Assembly (NCBI GenBank): GCA_017893485.1
Contig: CM030367.1
Location: 140,633,089-140,697,088 of the forward strand
Length of the DNA: 64,000 nucleotides
Origin: Hemerocallis citrina
Taxonomy: Eukaryota; Streptophyta; Magnoliopsida; Asparagales; Asphodelaceae
Direction of reading: 5' to 3'
The notes beneath the pieces were generated by a model that saw only the letters and a list, made by a program, of their open reading frames with translations, did no database searches and had not been told where the DNA came from. Within the stretch, counting starts at the first letter, position 1. The number at the start of each line of letters is the position of its first letter. The translations under genes were made by a program, and so were the position numbers. Positions 1 to 9,825 of the stretch are shown here, one piece after another.

Positions 1-1103
1 AAAGCGAACTTCCTAGCCCACTTCGTGACCAGCAGAAAGGTCGAGAAGACGAGCGCGTCCCTTCTGGACCTCAGACAAAAGGAAAGGGGGTCACTCCGCG
101 AATTCGTGCGGAGGTTCACTGCCGAGGCGATGTCTGTTTCCTATCTCGATGCGAGTGTGGCTTCGGCATATTTCGAACACAACGTTCAGCACCCTCAACT
201 TAAGGCTTCCCTGGCCAAAAAACAACCCGTCGACTTCCCCAACCTGCTCAACAGGGTCGAGAAGTACATTCAGGCAGAAGAGGCCTTAAACCCTGAGGGC
301 ACCAAAGAAGCCACTGCTAGGGGAAAGCAGAAGGCAGACGATATCGAGCCTGTCAAGAAGGTCACGAAAAAGGCCACCGGCCTCAAAAGAATTCCACCGG
401 TTCCCAGATTTGAGAGGTATACACCGCTGACACAGAACGTGCCGGCAATACTGATGGAGATCGAGGATAAAGTGATCGTTCGACTCCCTCCCTGACCAAG
501 TAACAATAAGAAGCAGGACCAGAGGTTCTACTACCGCTTCCATCGAGATAATGGGCACGAGATGGAAAACTGTCGGGCCCTCAAAGACAAGATCGAGGCC
601 CTCATCCAACGTGGGTACCTAAGGGAGTTCACCCAGGATAACCCAAGAGGTCCGAAGGATATGGGGAATCCGAGGCCTTTGCCTCCCCCTCGAACGATCA
701 ACCGGCAACCCGTGCGGGACCCCGAGACCGAGGAAATCGGAGGGCAGGCCATCCTACACTGCGTCCGTGGTGGACTCATGGGAGGGGAATCCAACACTTC
801 CCGTAAGGCCTCCGAGAGGCTAACTCCGTTCGAGACCATCCCTCCCCCCAGATTCAACAATGACCGGTCTCCTTCTCTAGAGAAGACCTGGAGGGAGTCC
901 GGTTCCCGCACTGCGATGCCCTCGTCATCAGTCTCGTCATGGCAAATTTCGAAGTCCGCCGAATTCTCGTGGACAATGAAAGCTCAGTCAACATCCTCTT
1001 TTTAGAAGCATTTGAGAACCTCAAACTCCCTCGAGACAAGCTAAAGTCATCTGGGTACACCCTGCACTGGTTCTCGGGCGTCCCGGTGCAAATCGATTTG
1101 ATC
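1..1103 (+). pseudogene. Tat-like Ty3/gypsy gag and protease, 5' fragment (element D)
   Basis: Left piece of the outermost retrotransposon; its start lies outside the window. Reading from base 1, the frame gives the second half of a plant retrotransposon Gag capsid (FLAHFVTSRK, LREFVRRFTAEA, FPNLLNRVEKYIQAEEALN), then a cysteine/histidine-containing segment (FHRDNGHEMENCRALKDKIE). One in-frame TGA at 493-495 and a frameshift after about 880 break it. From about 880 the protease region follows in another frame (ALVISLVMANFEVRRILVDNESS). The expected Asp-x-Gly site reads Asp-Asn-Glu here. Coding stops at 1103 where element A is inserted, and the same gene resumes at 41864. The gag copy at 62395-64000 (element F) is clearly related but not identical. 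Family assignment rests on recognised Gag and pol motifs; decay makes function very unlikely. Confidence 0.88.
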
Positions 1104-1170
1104 GTGACTATAATACACCAGATAATATAATATTTTGTATATATATATATACAGAATATATATATATATA

Positions 1171-1301
1171 TGGGAAATGCTTCACTGAAAATGCAAATGT
1201 TGTAAAAACACGTGAAAACCACCTAGGCCGTTGTTGGAAACAACGGCCTAGGCTTGTTTTCACGTTTTCCACGCTACAGCACGTTTTCACTGGAGCATTT
1301 C

Positions 1302-1304
<3 letters not shown>
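1171..1304. mobile_element. 134-bp foldback MITE in the A 5' LTR
   Basis: Ends are inverted repeats beginning TGGGAAATGCT. A second perfect inverted repeat sits in the middle (CCTAGGCCGTTGTT at 1222-1235 and its complement at 1239-1252, 3-nt loop), and GTGAAAAC/GTTTTCAC pair around it, so the whole unit folds into one hairpin. It lies in a (TA)n tract and is absent from the 3' LTR, so it arrived after A. The superfamily is undetermined; a TA target would fit Tc1/mariner-type elements, but the simple repeat hides the duplication. Confidence 0.75.

Positions 1305-1358
<54 letters not shown>
1305..1358. repeat. (TA)n microsatellite in A LTR
   Basis: About 54 bp of alternating TA next to the foldback element. 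The equivalent place in the 3' LTR (about 38453-38491) also carries (TA)n. Confidence 0.95.
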
Positions 1359-1360
<2 letters not shown>

Positions 1361-1735
1361 GGTGTTTGCTTGGTTATATATATATGAATGATGGAGTGCG
1401 TTATGCTTGTGGGGCGGTTCGTGTGAGTGGTTACGTTCTAGATGATGCATGAGAATGAGACGGACCGATACTAGTATATACACTAGTTTTAAGTGCGGTA
1501 CATATGCAAATATGTAATTTTATGGTGCTACAATGGATATTCTTTGCATGCACTCAAACCTAACCTCTCATCTCTCATCTAAAGCTTGATCAAGACCCAA
1601 AACTTCAGCCAATGCCTTGTCTCAAAAACAAGGGGCTAGAACCATGGTTTGGGGCAAAAACCACCTTTCCACCTCACCCTACCTCCTACCATTATATTGG
1701 CCGGCCTTCCCCCCTCTTTCCCTCACACCTCTCTT

Positions 1736-1743
1736 GATAAAAC
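1736..1743 (+). promoter_or_regulatory. Possible TATA-like box, A 5' LTR
   Basis: GATAAAAC followed by CCCTCC lies where the LTRs of B, C and E have TATAAA-type boxes followed by pyrimidine-rich DNA. The match is weak and position is the main argument. Confidence 0.35.
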
Positions 1744-4543
1744 CCCTCCTTTCCCACCTATTGAGCTTCGGAAATTTAGAAAAGAAAAAGAAAGAAAGGA
1801 GAGAGTGAAAGGAGCAAGAAAGAATGAGCATTCTCAAGCTTTGGAGGAGGAAGCTCAAGACACACCCCATCTTCTCAAGCCAACCAAAGGTGGGGAGTTC
1901 TCTGAACTTTTTCTTGTTCATTCCTTATTATTTACTTGCATGCAATGAGTATAGTAGTTGAGGATGGTTGATTTAAGAGTAGATTATTAGAATCTGGAAA
2001 TAATAACAGGAAATACGATCTGTATGCTTTAGTTCCGAATTTCGAGAGAGCAAATTACTTGGAAATTGATCTTCAAATTTTCACAGAATGATTTCATACA
2101 TATCTAGAAAATGCATGATTTATTTCGGAATTTTCTGATGATGTTTGATATTTTAATAAAATCCATTTTGAGGACTGGACCGTATGGCAGGAACATGATC
2201 TGTATATTGTGATAACTAATCTTGTGTGAATTCTTATAATTAATTGAATCATGATCTATTTCTAAAATTTTTACCATGTTATCTTGCATGTATCTGGAAT
2301 CTACATATAAATCATGAAATTATTTGGATGAAGTTTGATACGTGTTCAAAATTAATTAATCAAGAGTAGTCAAGATAGTAACTAAAGAACAGCAGAAATT
2401 TTATGCATGTTTATTACAGGTTGAACTCAAGGAATACTTGGAATTTGGATATGAAACTTTTTGCATGTTATACACGATGATGTCTAGTTTCTTTAATGAG
2501 AAATTTATGACCATTTGATAAGTATGTGGTTTATGATGAATATTTTAGCATGTACTGTGCTTAACTCAGTCAGTATTGACACTCTGATAAGATGATACTT
2601 TTGTAGCTCTGTAAGAGCATAAGTTGAGGGAGTGTTCTATTAGAAAATTGTAGTAGATACCTAGAGCTTCCTAACAAGCCTTATTTGAAGAAATTTCTAT
2701 AATTAGATTATTAAATATGATTTTTACAAGATTGGACAGAAACCAGGTTTTGAGCTGAAGGCTTTGTTTGAGTAAGGCTTAGTATGTAGCTCTGTATACC
2801 TGAGAGTAATGTCTGTTTTAGGGTGATCAAATGATATAATTTGTATTGATGACTAACTATGAGCACCCAAATCCGAGTTGTATTGTGGGAGATATGACCT
2901 TCTAAGTTTCAGGTAGAAATAACGTAGTTGGCTGGTCATGATTTTTGACTAAGTGTTGAAAAGACTATTTCCCCTCTTGTAGATAAGAGTTAATGGACTT
3001 GCTTTTGGGGGTAATAGGTGATATTCATGCAAACCTAGTACATGGATTAGAAGTTATGGACTTATGGCTAGTAGCGTTGCAACACTCAAGGAATCGACCT
3101 TATCACATTTGGAGTATGTTTGTTTGTGTTTATCTCCTTGGCTTGTCAATAGTTTGGTGTAATAATTGAAAGCATTGCCGGTAAAAGGCATTTATTCGGC
3201 ACCGTTGTACCACTCGCTGAGGGTCACGGGCCGGAAAGTGGTCAAGGACCAACAGGAGTGTGGCAGCCGATAAATATCGACTCGCTAGATTATTATTGTG
3301 GCAGACCATTTGGGGATCAGTTGTTCGATAGAACTACATGCATGATTTTGGATGTCAAGAATAATTTAGTATTTGTTATTTAATTAAGTTTCTTACTTCC
3401 GCTTAAGGACCGAGTAGGTATTAGGGGTGATTCCCTATAATTCAATTTGTTCTGAGGGCCAGCACTAGGCGGTAGTAACCAGGGTTGTTCTCTTCCTGTC
3501 ATAGGGATACGGGCTGTGTTCGCTCACTATCTAAGCACACGAAAGCCATATCTCGCTCGGTTAATTCCTGAAGTGCCGTGGTAAGAATTGAGAGAAACTC
3601 TGTCGGTTAGGGGGCTTAGACCCTTAGGCTGTCATGTTCTTATGGTGGTGGACACGAACTGACCATAAGGGGCGGTAGTTTCATGGATCTTCGGCACCAT
3701 GGATATGCAGAATGCATATCTGTAAGATCATCACGACATTTGGTGTGATCCAGACCGGATTGGGCATGAGTGGCAAACGGGAACATCACTGTGTTACCAG
3801 TAATAACTGTAGGATTAACCAGCCACGTGGTATCTATCAGGAACAGGTTGAGTACAATAGTAGAATGCATTTTGCATGGCGAGGGTTCAAAACCCTGAAT
3901 TTGGAGAAGACAGCTTGATTTGGACCGTATGTAGTATGGGATGCATGCATATCCAGAGTCTTGCTGACATTAGATTAAGTGCATCTGTTTCTGTGCCCTT
4001 GTATTTTTTCATTAGACTTCAGGTCATGGCATACACGAACACTAGGAAATTAGGATGCACGTTTCTTTTCCCATTCGAGATGGTTTGTGGTTGCCAGTTT
4101 GGAGATTGCTATTTATTATCAGTATTGCATCAGTAGAATTACTGACGTTTCCCACCTTTTAGGTACCGGTCCTACCTTCCGAGCAGGTGCAGAAATATCA
4201 GAGTCCCATAGCAGAATACTCAAGCCAAGGAGCAAGCCCTAGGGAAGCAGATTGACCACTCAGTGGAGCTTCGGTGGTGATCATTCGACTGCCTTTCCGA
4301 GTGACAGCTGATAGCTTTAAAGAGGAGTTGGTAAATATTTTGTAATAGATGTAATGAGTTAATATAATTTGTATTCTTGTTCAAGAACAAGATATTGGTT
4401 GTAATCGATGATGTAATGACCTTATTTGGCAATAAAAAGTTTTTTAAATTTTCGTGTTATTACTGTGTTGAGATGCATTTGAAGACAAAGATTCTGGTAG
4501 TGTCACGGATGTCCGGTAACGGGAATCCGGGGCATTATAAAAG

Positions 4544-4555
4544 TGGTATCAGAGC
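4544..4555 (+). other. Primer-binding site of A (initiator Met tRNA type)
   Basis: TGGTATCAGAGC, the usual complement of the 3' end of plant initiator methionine tRNA, four bases after the 5' LTR. It is the start site for minus-strand DNA synthesis. Confidence 0.9.
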
Positions 4556-4694
4556 TGAATTCAAATTGTAGTATAACATAGTAGAAAATTTAAAACTTGA
4601 AATGCCAGTTAGAGGCAGGTTTATGTTCGGACATCACAATATATGTCTGTGATTCCTCTCTAACTGGAACAAAAACCTGTGTGTGTTTTGCAGG

Positions 4695-5324
4695 ATGGTG
4701 TTTGAAGATATCTTCATCGAGGATGGGTCAATAGCAGTAAGTGAACCAATGCCTACCATGGAAATGATGATAGTAAAGGAAGAAATGTGGAAAGTGCTAC
4801 AACATGCTGAAAATGAAGAACACTCACCCCCACCCTTGGTAGACCCAACCGCGGAGCAGCATGGGATAGCCATGTTGTATCTGAGAATGAGGAAGCTGAA
4901 GGAATGCAGGGACAAGGCGATCCGCCAGACCAAGCAGCAGATCAAAACTTACCAAACACATATGGCACGCCTGAAGAGAGAACGAGAGCAACTTCAATCC
5001 GATATGGCACTCCTCCAGAACCATTGGTGGGGACTTCAGAAAAACACCAATCCAAGAGCTGCTGGGAAAATCACCAAAACTTCAAAAGGAAAACACCCTA
5101 AGGAAGCAATTGCAGCTAATAGTTGTTTCGAATGCGGGAAAGTCGGACACTATCAGTTAAACTGCCCAACAATTATAGCCAAGAATTGTTACAGCTGTGG
5201 AAAATTTGGGCATATCAAGCCAAATTGCCCAACAACTATCAACACTTGTTACAACTGTGAAAAATTTGGGCATATCAAGCCAAATTGCCTACAAATACAA
5301 AGGGGATGCTCATCAAGCAAGTAA
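4695..5324 (+). CDS. Coiled-coil / triple zinc-knuckle nucleocapsid-like protein of element A
   Basis: Open frame of 209 residues with no lesion, starting at the ATG just after a splice-acceptor-like TTTTGCAG; an ATG 12 bases upstream is also in frame. Residues 1-60 are acidic (MVFEDIFIEDGS). About 60-115 are heptad-rich and charged, likely a coiled coil (RMRKLKECRDKAIRQ, HMARLKREREQLQSD). A lysine-rich stretch leads to three CX2CX4HX4C knuckles beginning near residues 144, 165 and 185. Knuckles two and three are a nearly exact 60-bp tandem duplication. No Gag capsid domain is visible. The knuckles suggest nucleic-acid binding as in nucleocapsid, which is inference. Element C carries a homologue with the same start (MLFEDILIED). 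It may be a fusion of an ORF1-type protein (compare 16686-17114) to a nucleocapsid after loss of capsid. Confidence 0.72.
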   Translation: MVFEDIFIEDGSIAVSEPMPTMEMMIVKEEMWKVLQHAENEEHSPPPLVDPTAEQHGIAMLYLRMRKLKECRDKAIRQTKQQIKTYQTHMARLKREREQLQSDMALLQNHWWGLQKNTNPRAAGKITKTSKGKHPKEAIAANSCFECGKVGHYQLNCPTIIAKNCYSCGKFGHIKPNCPTTINTCYNCEKFGHIKPNCLQIQRGCSSSK

Positions 5325-5468
5325 CAGGATATAAATAACAGGGTGGAAATATTATGTGGACCTACTATATTTTGAAATGTTTTGGAAGTTAAAGAAGTAA
5401 TGTAATCAAGTTTTAAGTTGTATTTTGGGTTTTTGTGAGAAGTTGATGGAGGATGAACTTTTGTAATA

Positions 5469-5470
<2 letters not shown>

Positions 5471-5520
<50 letters not shown>
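5471..5520. repeat. (AT)n microsatellite at left edge of the MULE
   Basis: 50 bp of AT repeat directly abutting the left terminal inverted repeat. A (CT)n(TA)n tract abuts the right end at 25056-25083. Between the A ORF and this tract (5325-5470) I see no feature. Confidence 0.93.
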
Positions 5521-5524
<4 letters not shown>

Positions 5525-6060
5525 AGTCTATTAAAAGCTGGGGAGCTGAAAACCTTATCGAGAGCTGGAGATTTCAGCCATCCGATCGCGATTGATCGCG
5601 ATCGAACGGCTGAGATCTCCAGCCGCTTATCTTCAAATATGTTGAGGGGTAAAAGGGGTATAATCGAAACCCTAATCCCAATCTCTTATCTTCTCACTCT
5701 CTCTCTCCCGCTCTCTATCTTCGTCCCGCTCTCTTTCTTCAGTGCCCAAGTCTAAACCCTACCTCTATCTCTCTTATCTTCTCACCACCAAAGTGGAGCT
5801 CTCTCTCCCGCTCTCTTTCTTCGTCACTTGTGTAAACCTAACTCGACGAAAAATCTTATCGAGAGTCACTTATCTTCAGATCTGTTGAGGGGTTAAAGAG
5901 CTATAATCGCAAAACCCCTATCTCCCTTATCTTCTCACGACCAAAGAAGAGCTCTCTCAGTTGGTTCTCTCTCTTTTACGAAAAACCCAAACCGTGATTA
6001 GGGTTTTGATTTCTACTCTCAGTCGGGTTCTCTCTCTAGCTTGGGCTGCAATCTTTCCAT
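5521..6060 (+). repeat. Left terminal inverted repeat of M
   Basis: Matches the reverse complement of 24576-25055 and then, inward, of about 13590-13722, because element B sits inside the right copy. Positions 5564-5623 form a 60-nt near-perfect hairpin with a GATCGCGAT-rich tip. The inner part is pyrimidine-rich with repeated CTCTCTCCCGCTCTC and CTTATCTTCTCAC blocks, compatible with a promoter or 5' leader for the transposase. Confidence 0.88.
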
Positions 6061-6790
6061 TCGATTTCTCCTCTCATTCTGGTTATCTCTCTATCTTGGG
6101 CTGCAATCTTTCCATCGGGTAATCTCAATTTCAAATTTTATTTCCTTTAGAATTGCTTCTAGTTTGTTGTTAGATTTCTATCCTTGAAATTATGCATTCA
6201 TTTCTTTAACAACTATACATTTATTTCTTGAAATATATTTAAGCCATGTCAGAAACTTGTAAGATCAGTGAAGTTGCATTTGTCATTGGTTCAAATATTT
6301 TAGAATAACAAATTATAATCGTACTATTATCTGTAATCTTGAGATGCGGACATGACACATGCATATAAGCACACATAATCATGAACGTCCCTTGTGTAGA
6401 AGAAGTTTTCTTTTAGGTCTATGATGAAGATTACAGTTTCATGTTAGCTAACTTTGTTATGTTATGATGTTGATCAAGTAATATTGTGTCATATTCAGAC
6501 GGTAATTAATTATACTGGCTTTGTATATTGATATTAAAGAGACTTCACTTAAAGCGTATACATCATAGATGCACCCTAGTTTCTGTTTGTTCTGAGATTT
6601 GCTTAAATCATTGCTTATAGTTTTGCTAATGTGTACATACTTAAATTTTTTCAACACTAAGTTTCATATCCCCTCAGTATGAAGACTTTATTACTTGTAG
6701 CTTCAGAATGTATTCTGTTAGACTTTTTCCTTTGTGTTACTTTGAAAGTTGTAGCTTTTTTTTAATATTTGTTGTCTCATTTTCCTATGA

Positions 6791-9232
6791 ATGATGGAGT
6801 TTGAAAATGAAGAGTTACTAAGCCAAGATGTTCATACCGGTTGGAGGGACGTTGATGATGCTTCTAAACCATTTGTTAGTTTAATATTTTCAACATTAGA
6901 AGAAGGATATAAATTTTATAAAAGATATGCAAAACTAGCTAGTTTTTCAGTGCGCAAGTTCGCAACAATGGTTGACACTTCTACGAAGGAGAGGTATTCA
7001 CAACAATTTGTATGTTCAAAGCAAGGTAAGCCGATAGATACAGTTGGAGTGAATGTTGCTAATATTGAAGAACCGTCTTCTTCAAATGTGATCAAGAGAA
7101 GGAGAAGGGCTGTGACGAAAGAAGAGTGTTTGGCTCAAATATGAATACAAAAGGACGATGATGGGAGATGGTCAATTCGAAGGTTTGTTGAAGAGTACAC
7201 CCATCTTTGTATTACACCTAGAAAGCAACAATTCTTAAGATGTAATAAAACTGTTTCCGAAGCGCAAAAAGTTTACTTAGTTCTTTCAAAGAAGCTAACA
7301 TAAGAACTTCAGAGTTTATGTCCTTCATGGAGATAGAAAATGAAGGTTTCAGTAATATTAATTGTACTGAAAAGGATATTAGGAATTCGTTGCAAAGGGA
7401 AAAGGATGGGATGAGAGCTTATGATGTGGATATATTGCTGGAGCTCGTGCAAGAAGAAAAAGAGATGAATCCTTCTTTCTGTTTTCATTACAAGGTTGAT
7501 GAAGACAACAAATTAACCCATGTGTTTTGGGATGATGCTCTTGCCAGGAAGGCTTATAAGCATTTTGGTGAAGTGCTAATTTTTGATACCACATATGACA
7601 CAAATGAATACAAATTGGTTTTGCTCCATTTACTGGAGTTAATCACCATGGTCAATCTTTCAATTTTGGTGCGGCTTTCATAAATAAAGAGACCACCGAG
7701 TCGTTTGTTTGGTTGTTTGAAAAATGGGGTGAAACAATGTGTGGGTATCCACCTAAAGTTATCATTACAGATCAAGATCCTGCAATGGAGAATGCAATCC
7801 GCATGTGTTTTCCTGGTTCCAGCCACAGGCTATACATGTGGCACATTCTTAAAAAGCTTACCGATAAGCTTGGCGGTCCGGGCCTTAATAGTGATTTTAG
7901 CATTCCATTTCATAATTGTATTTGGGAATCAGAGACGCCGGAAGAGTTTGAGATGAGATGGAATGACGTAATGAACACTAATGTGCAAATTGCAGGTATT
8001 ACTTGTTTCAATAAATTATATATGTGTTTGACCATTTTTTAGTAGTATTAATACTTGATACATATTACAATAACAGGTAATCCTTGGCTTTCTGACATTT
8101 ATGAGCTTCGTGAGAAGTGGATACCAGCTTATGCTAAGGATATTTTCACGGCTGGAATTCACACAACTCAAAGATCAGAAAGTATGAATGCTTTTGTCGA
8201 TAAGTATGTTAATAGTAAAAATTCTTTACATGAATTTATCACGAGGTGAAAGGGTGATAAGGAAACAAAGACAAAATCAGTTAGCAGCAGACTACACAAC
8301 TCTTTATACAAAACCAAAGCTGCAAACAGATTTTGAAATTGAGTCACAAATGTCTGAGCTCTACACTAGAGCGAAATTTCATGTATTTCAAGCTGAATTA
8401 GTTGAAAGCTTGAATTACGCCTTTTTAATGAAAGTTGACGATGGTAGTGTGCGACACTATATTGTGAGGAGAATGGGAAAGTTAGTAAAATCAGATAAAA
8501 TAAGAGATGTGTTCTACAAGGGAATGGACAATGCTGGGTCTTGTACTTGTAGAAAATTTGAAGTGGAGGGAATTCCTTGTAGACACATCCTTGTGGTATT
8601 GAGGAATAAGTTTGTTGATTTCTTTCCTCAATCTTACATTTTAAAAAGGTGAACCGCTTCGGTAACTACCGAGATTGTATACGATGATGCTGGTGAAGAA
8701 ATCATTGGTAGTTACGGTAGTCCACAAGATTTGGATATGGTGGAGTTGTCAAATGAAATCCACAAATTGATGAGGATTGCTCGCTCATCAAAGGAGATGC
8801 GCCAGAAGGCTAGAACATTACTAGTTGGTGTTGTTGCAGAATTGCAACAAGATATGCCCCAAGAATTACAACAAGCAACAAGTACTTTATTACCTAAAAC
8901 AGTCAATATTCATGTACCAGATATTGCAAAGACCAAAGGTAGTGGGAAGAGAATTAAAGGGGGAAAGGAGAAAGCATTGGAGAAGGCTGCGAAACCACTA
9001 AGGAAGTGTCGTTTGTGCAAGAAGCTTGTTAATCATGACAGTCGCACTTGTCCTTTAAAGGAAAGGTTAGTATTTAAATACAAACTTTATTTCATTTTTT
9101 TTTATATATAATATAATCTTATTTTTATTTTGTGCTGATTAATCGTGTAGTTCTAATATGAATGAGTCACAAGCTTCTACTACCTTTTCAAGAATGGAAC
9201 CCATAACAGAAGAGGCTCCAAATATTGCATGA
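6791..9232 (+). pseudogene. FAR1-type MULE transposase, recently decayed
   Basis: Domains in order: FAR1 DNA-binding region (about 6870-7290; SLEEGYKFYKRYA-like start and IQKDDDGRWSIRRFVEEYTH), MULE transposase core (about 7540-8250), SWIM zinc finger (CTCRKF...CRHIL, about 8537-8598) and a C-terminal CX2C...C knuckle (about 9007-9050). Acidic residues fitting the catalytic triad are in LIFDTTYD, ITDQDPAMENAI and TTQRSESMNAF. Introns are inferred at 7996-8076 and 9066-9150: both GT-AG, and removing them restores reading (IAG|NPW, PLKE|SS). Lesions are an in-frame TGA at 7142-7144, frameshifts near 7305, 7615 and 8245, and a stop at about 8650 where a Trp codon is expected. Stop is TGA at 9230. 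Host FHY3/FAR1 genes are related, but the flanking inverted repeats make this a transposase. Confidence 0.88.
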
Positions 9233-9825
9233 ACTTTATTAGTTTATTTCTGTGGATTTTGCAAGGTAAGTATCATACATGATTTAAAATAATTTCTGAC
9301 CCATATCTGTAATTATTGTTCTTTAATACCTTATAGCACATTTGTTAAATTAATCGTTATGTCTTCACTATTTGTAGGCAAAATGATGATGTACATAAAA
9401 GAGATGCATGATCTGAAATTATATCCGAAAAGTTGGTAAAATGATTTGGTTTATAGCTTATAATTCCAAGTTAGTAGGCAATGATGAAAAGTTTATGCAT
9501 GAATTTTTTTTGGAAGCTAGTAGGCATGGCTTAATAAAGCAACTCTAGTGACAAATTCAAAATTCCACATTTGACTCACTTATGCTTGATTTATTATGCG
9601 GCAGTGATGAAAAGTTTACAAAATGATTTTGTTCATTCATGATTTATCCCTTTCGGAGTGTGTAAGCATTAATGAAATGTATATACAAGACAAGTTAAAT
9701 GATTTTGGTTTTTTGCACCCTCCTAACAAGTTACTGTGCAAGTCATTTGAGCTTCATGTTCATTTTATATATTCGGCAATTGGTATAGAAAATTTTTATG
9801 GGTGGTGTTCAACTTCATGTTCAGT
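9233..9825 (+). other. AT-rich 3' flank of the transposase, no gene seen
   Basis: Likely 3' untranslated or spacer DNA of M. ORFs here are short and AT-driven. Units resembling the following minisatellite begin to appear near 9780. Confidence 0.5.

Larger units (their letters stand above)
1109..4539 (+). repeat. 5' LTR of element A
   Basis: Aligns by eye with 38435-41858 along most of its length, with many substitutions and several indels. It carries a private 134-bp foldback element (1171-1304) and about 45 bp near 1965-2010 that the 3' LTR lacks. It lacks about 240 bp present in the 3' LTR around 39960-40195, where a short GATCAACTAG repeat suggests slippage deletion. The conserved LTR core shared with B, C and E lies at about 3700-3970. 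No ORF in it looks real. Confidence 0.9.

Noticed and set aside
1617..1948. Overlapping plus-strand ORFs in the A 5' LTR
   Set aside because: Low-complexity proline/serine and lysine-rich reading of the LTR leader; not preserved in the 3' LTR copy.
3880..3900. tRNA-like GGTTCAAAACC suggesting a tRNA gene or SINE
   Set aside because: No A box, acceptor stem or cloverleaf around it. It is part of a core shared by LTRs, so treated as an LTR motif.
6791..9232. Host FHY3/FAR1 transcription factor gene
   Set aside because: It lies between matching long terminal inverted repeats and has lost its frame, so it is a MULE transposase, not a host regulator.
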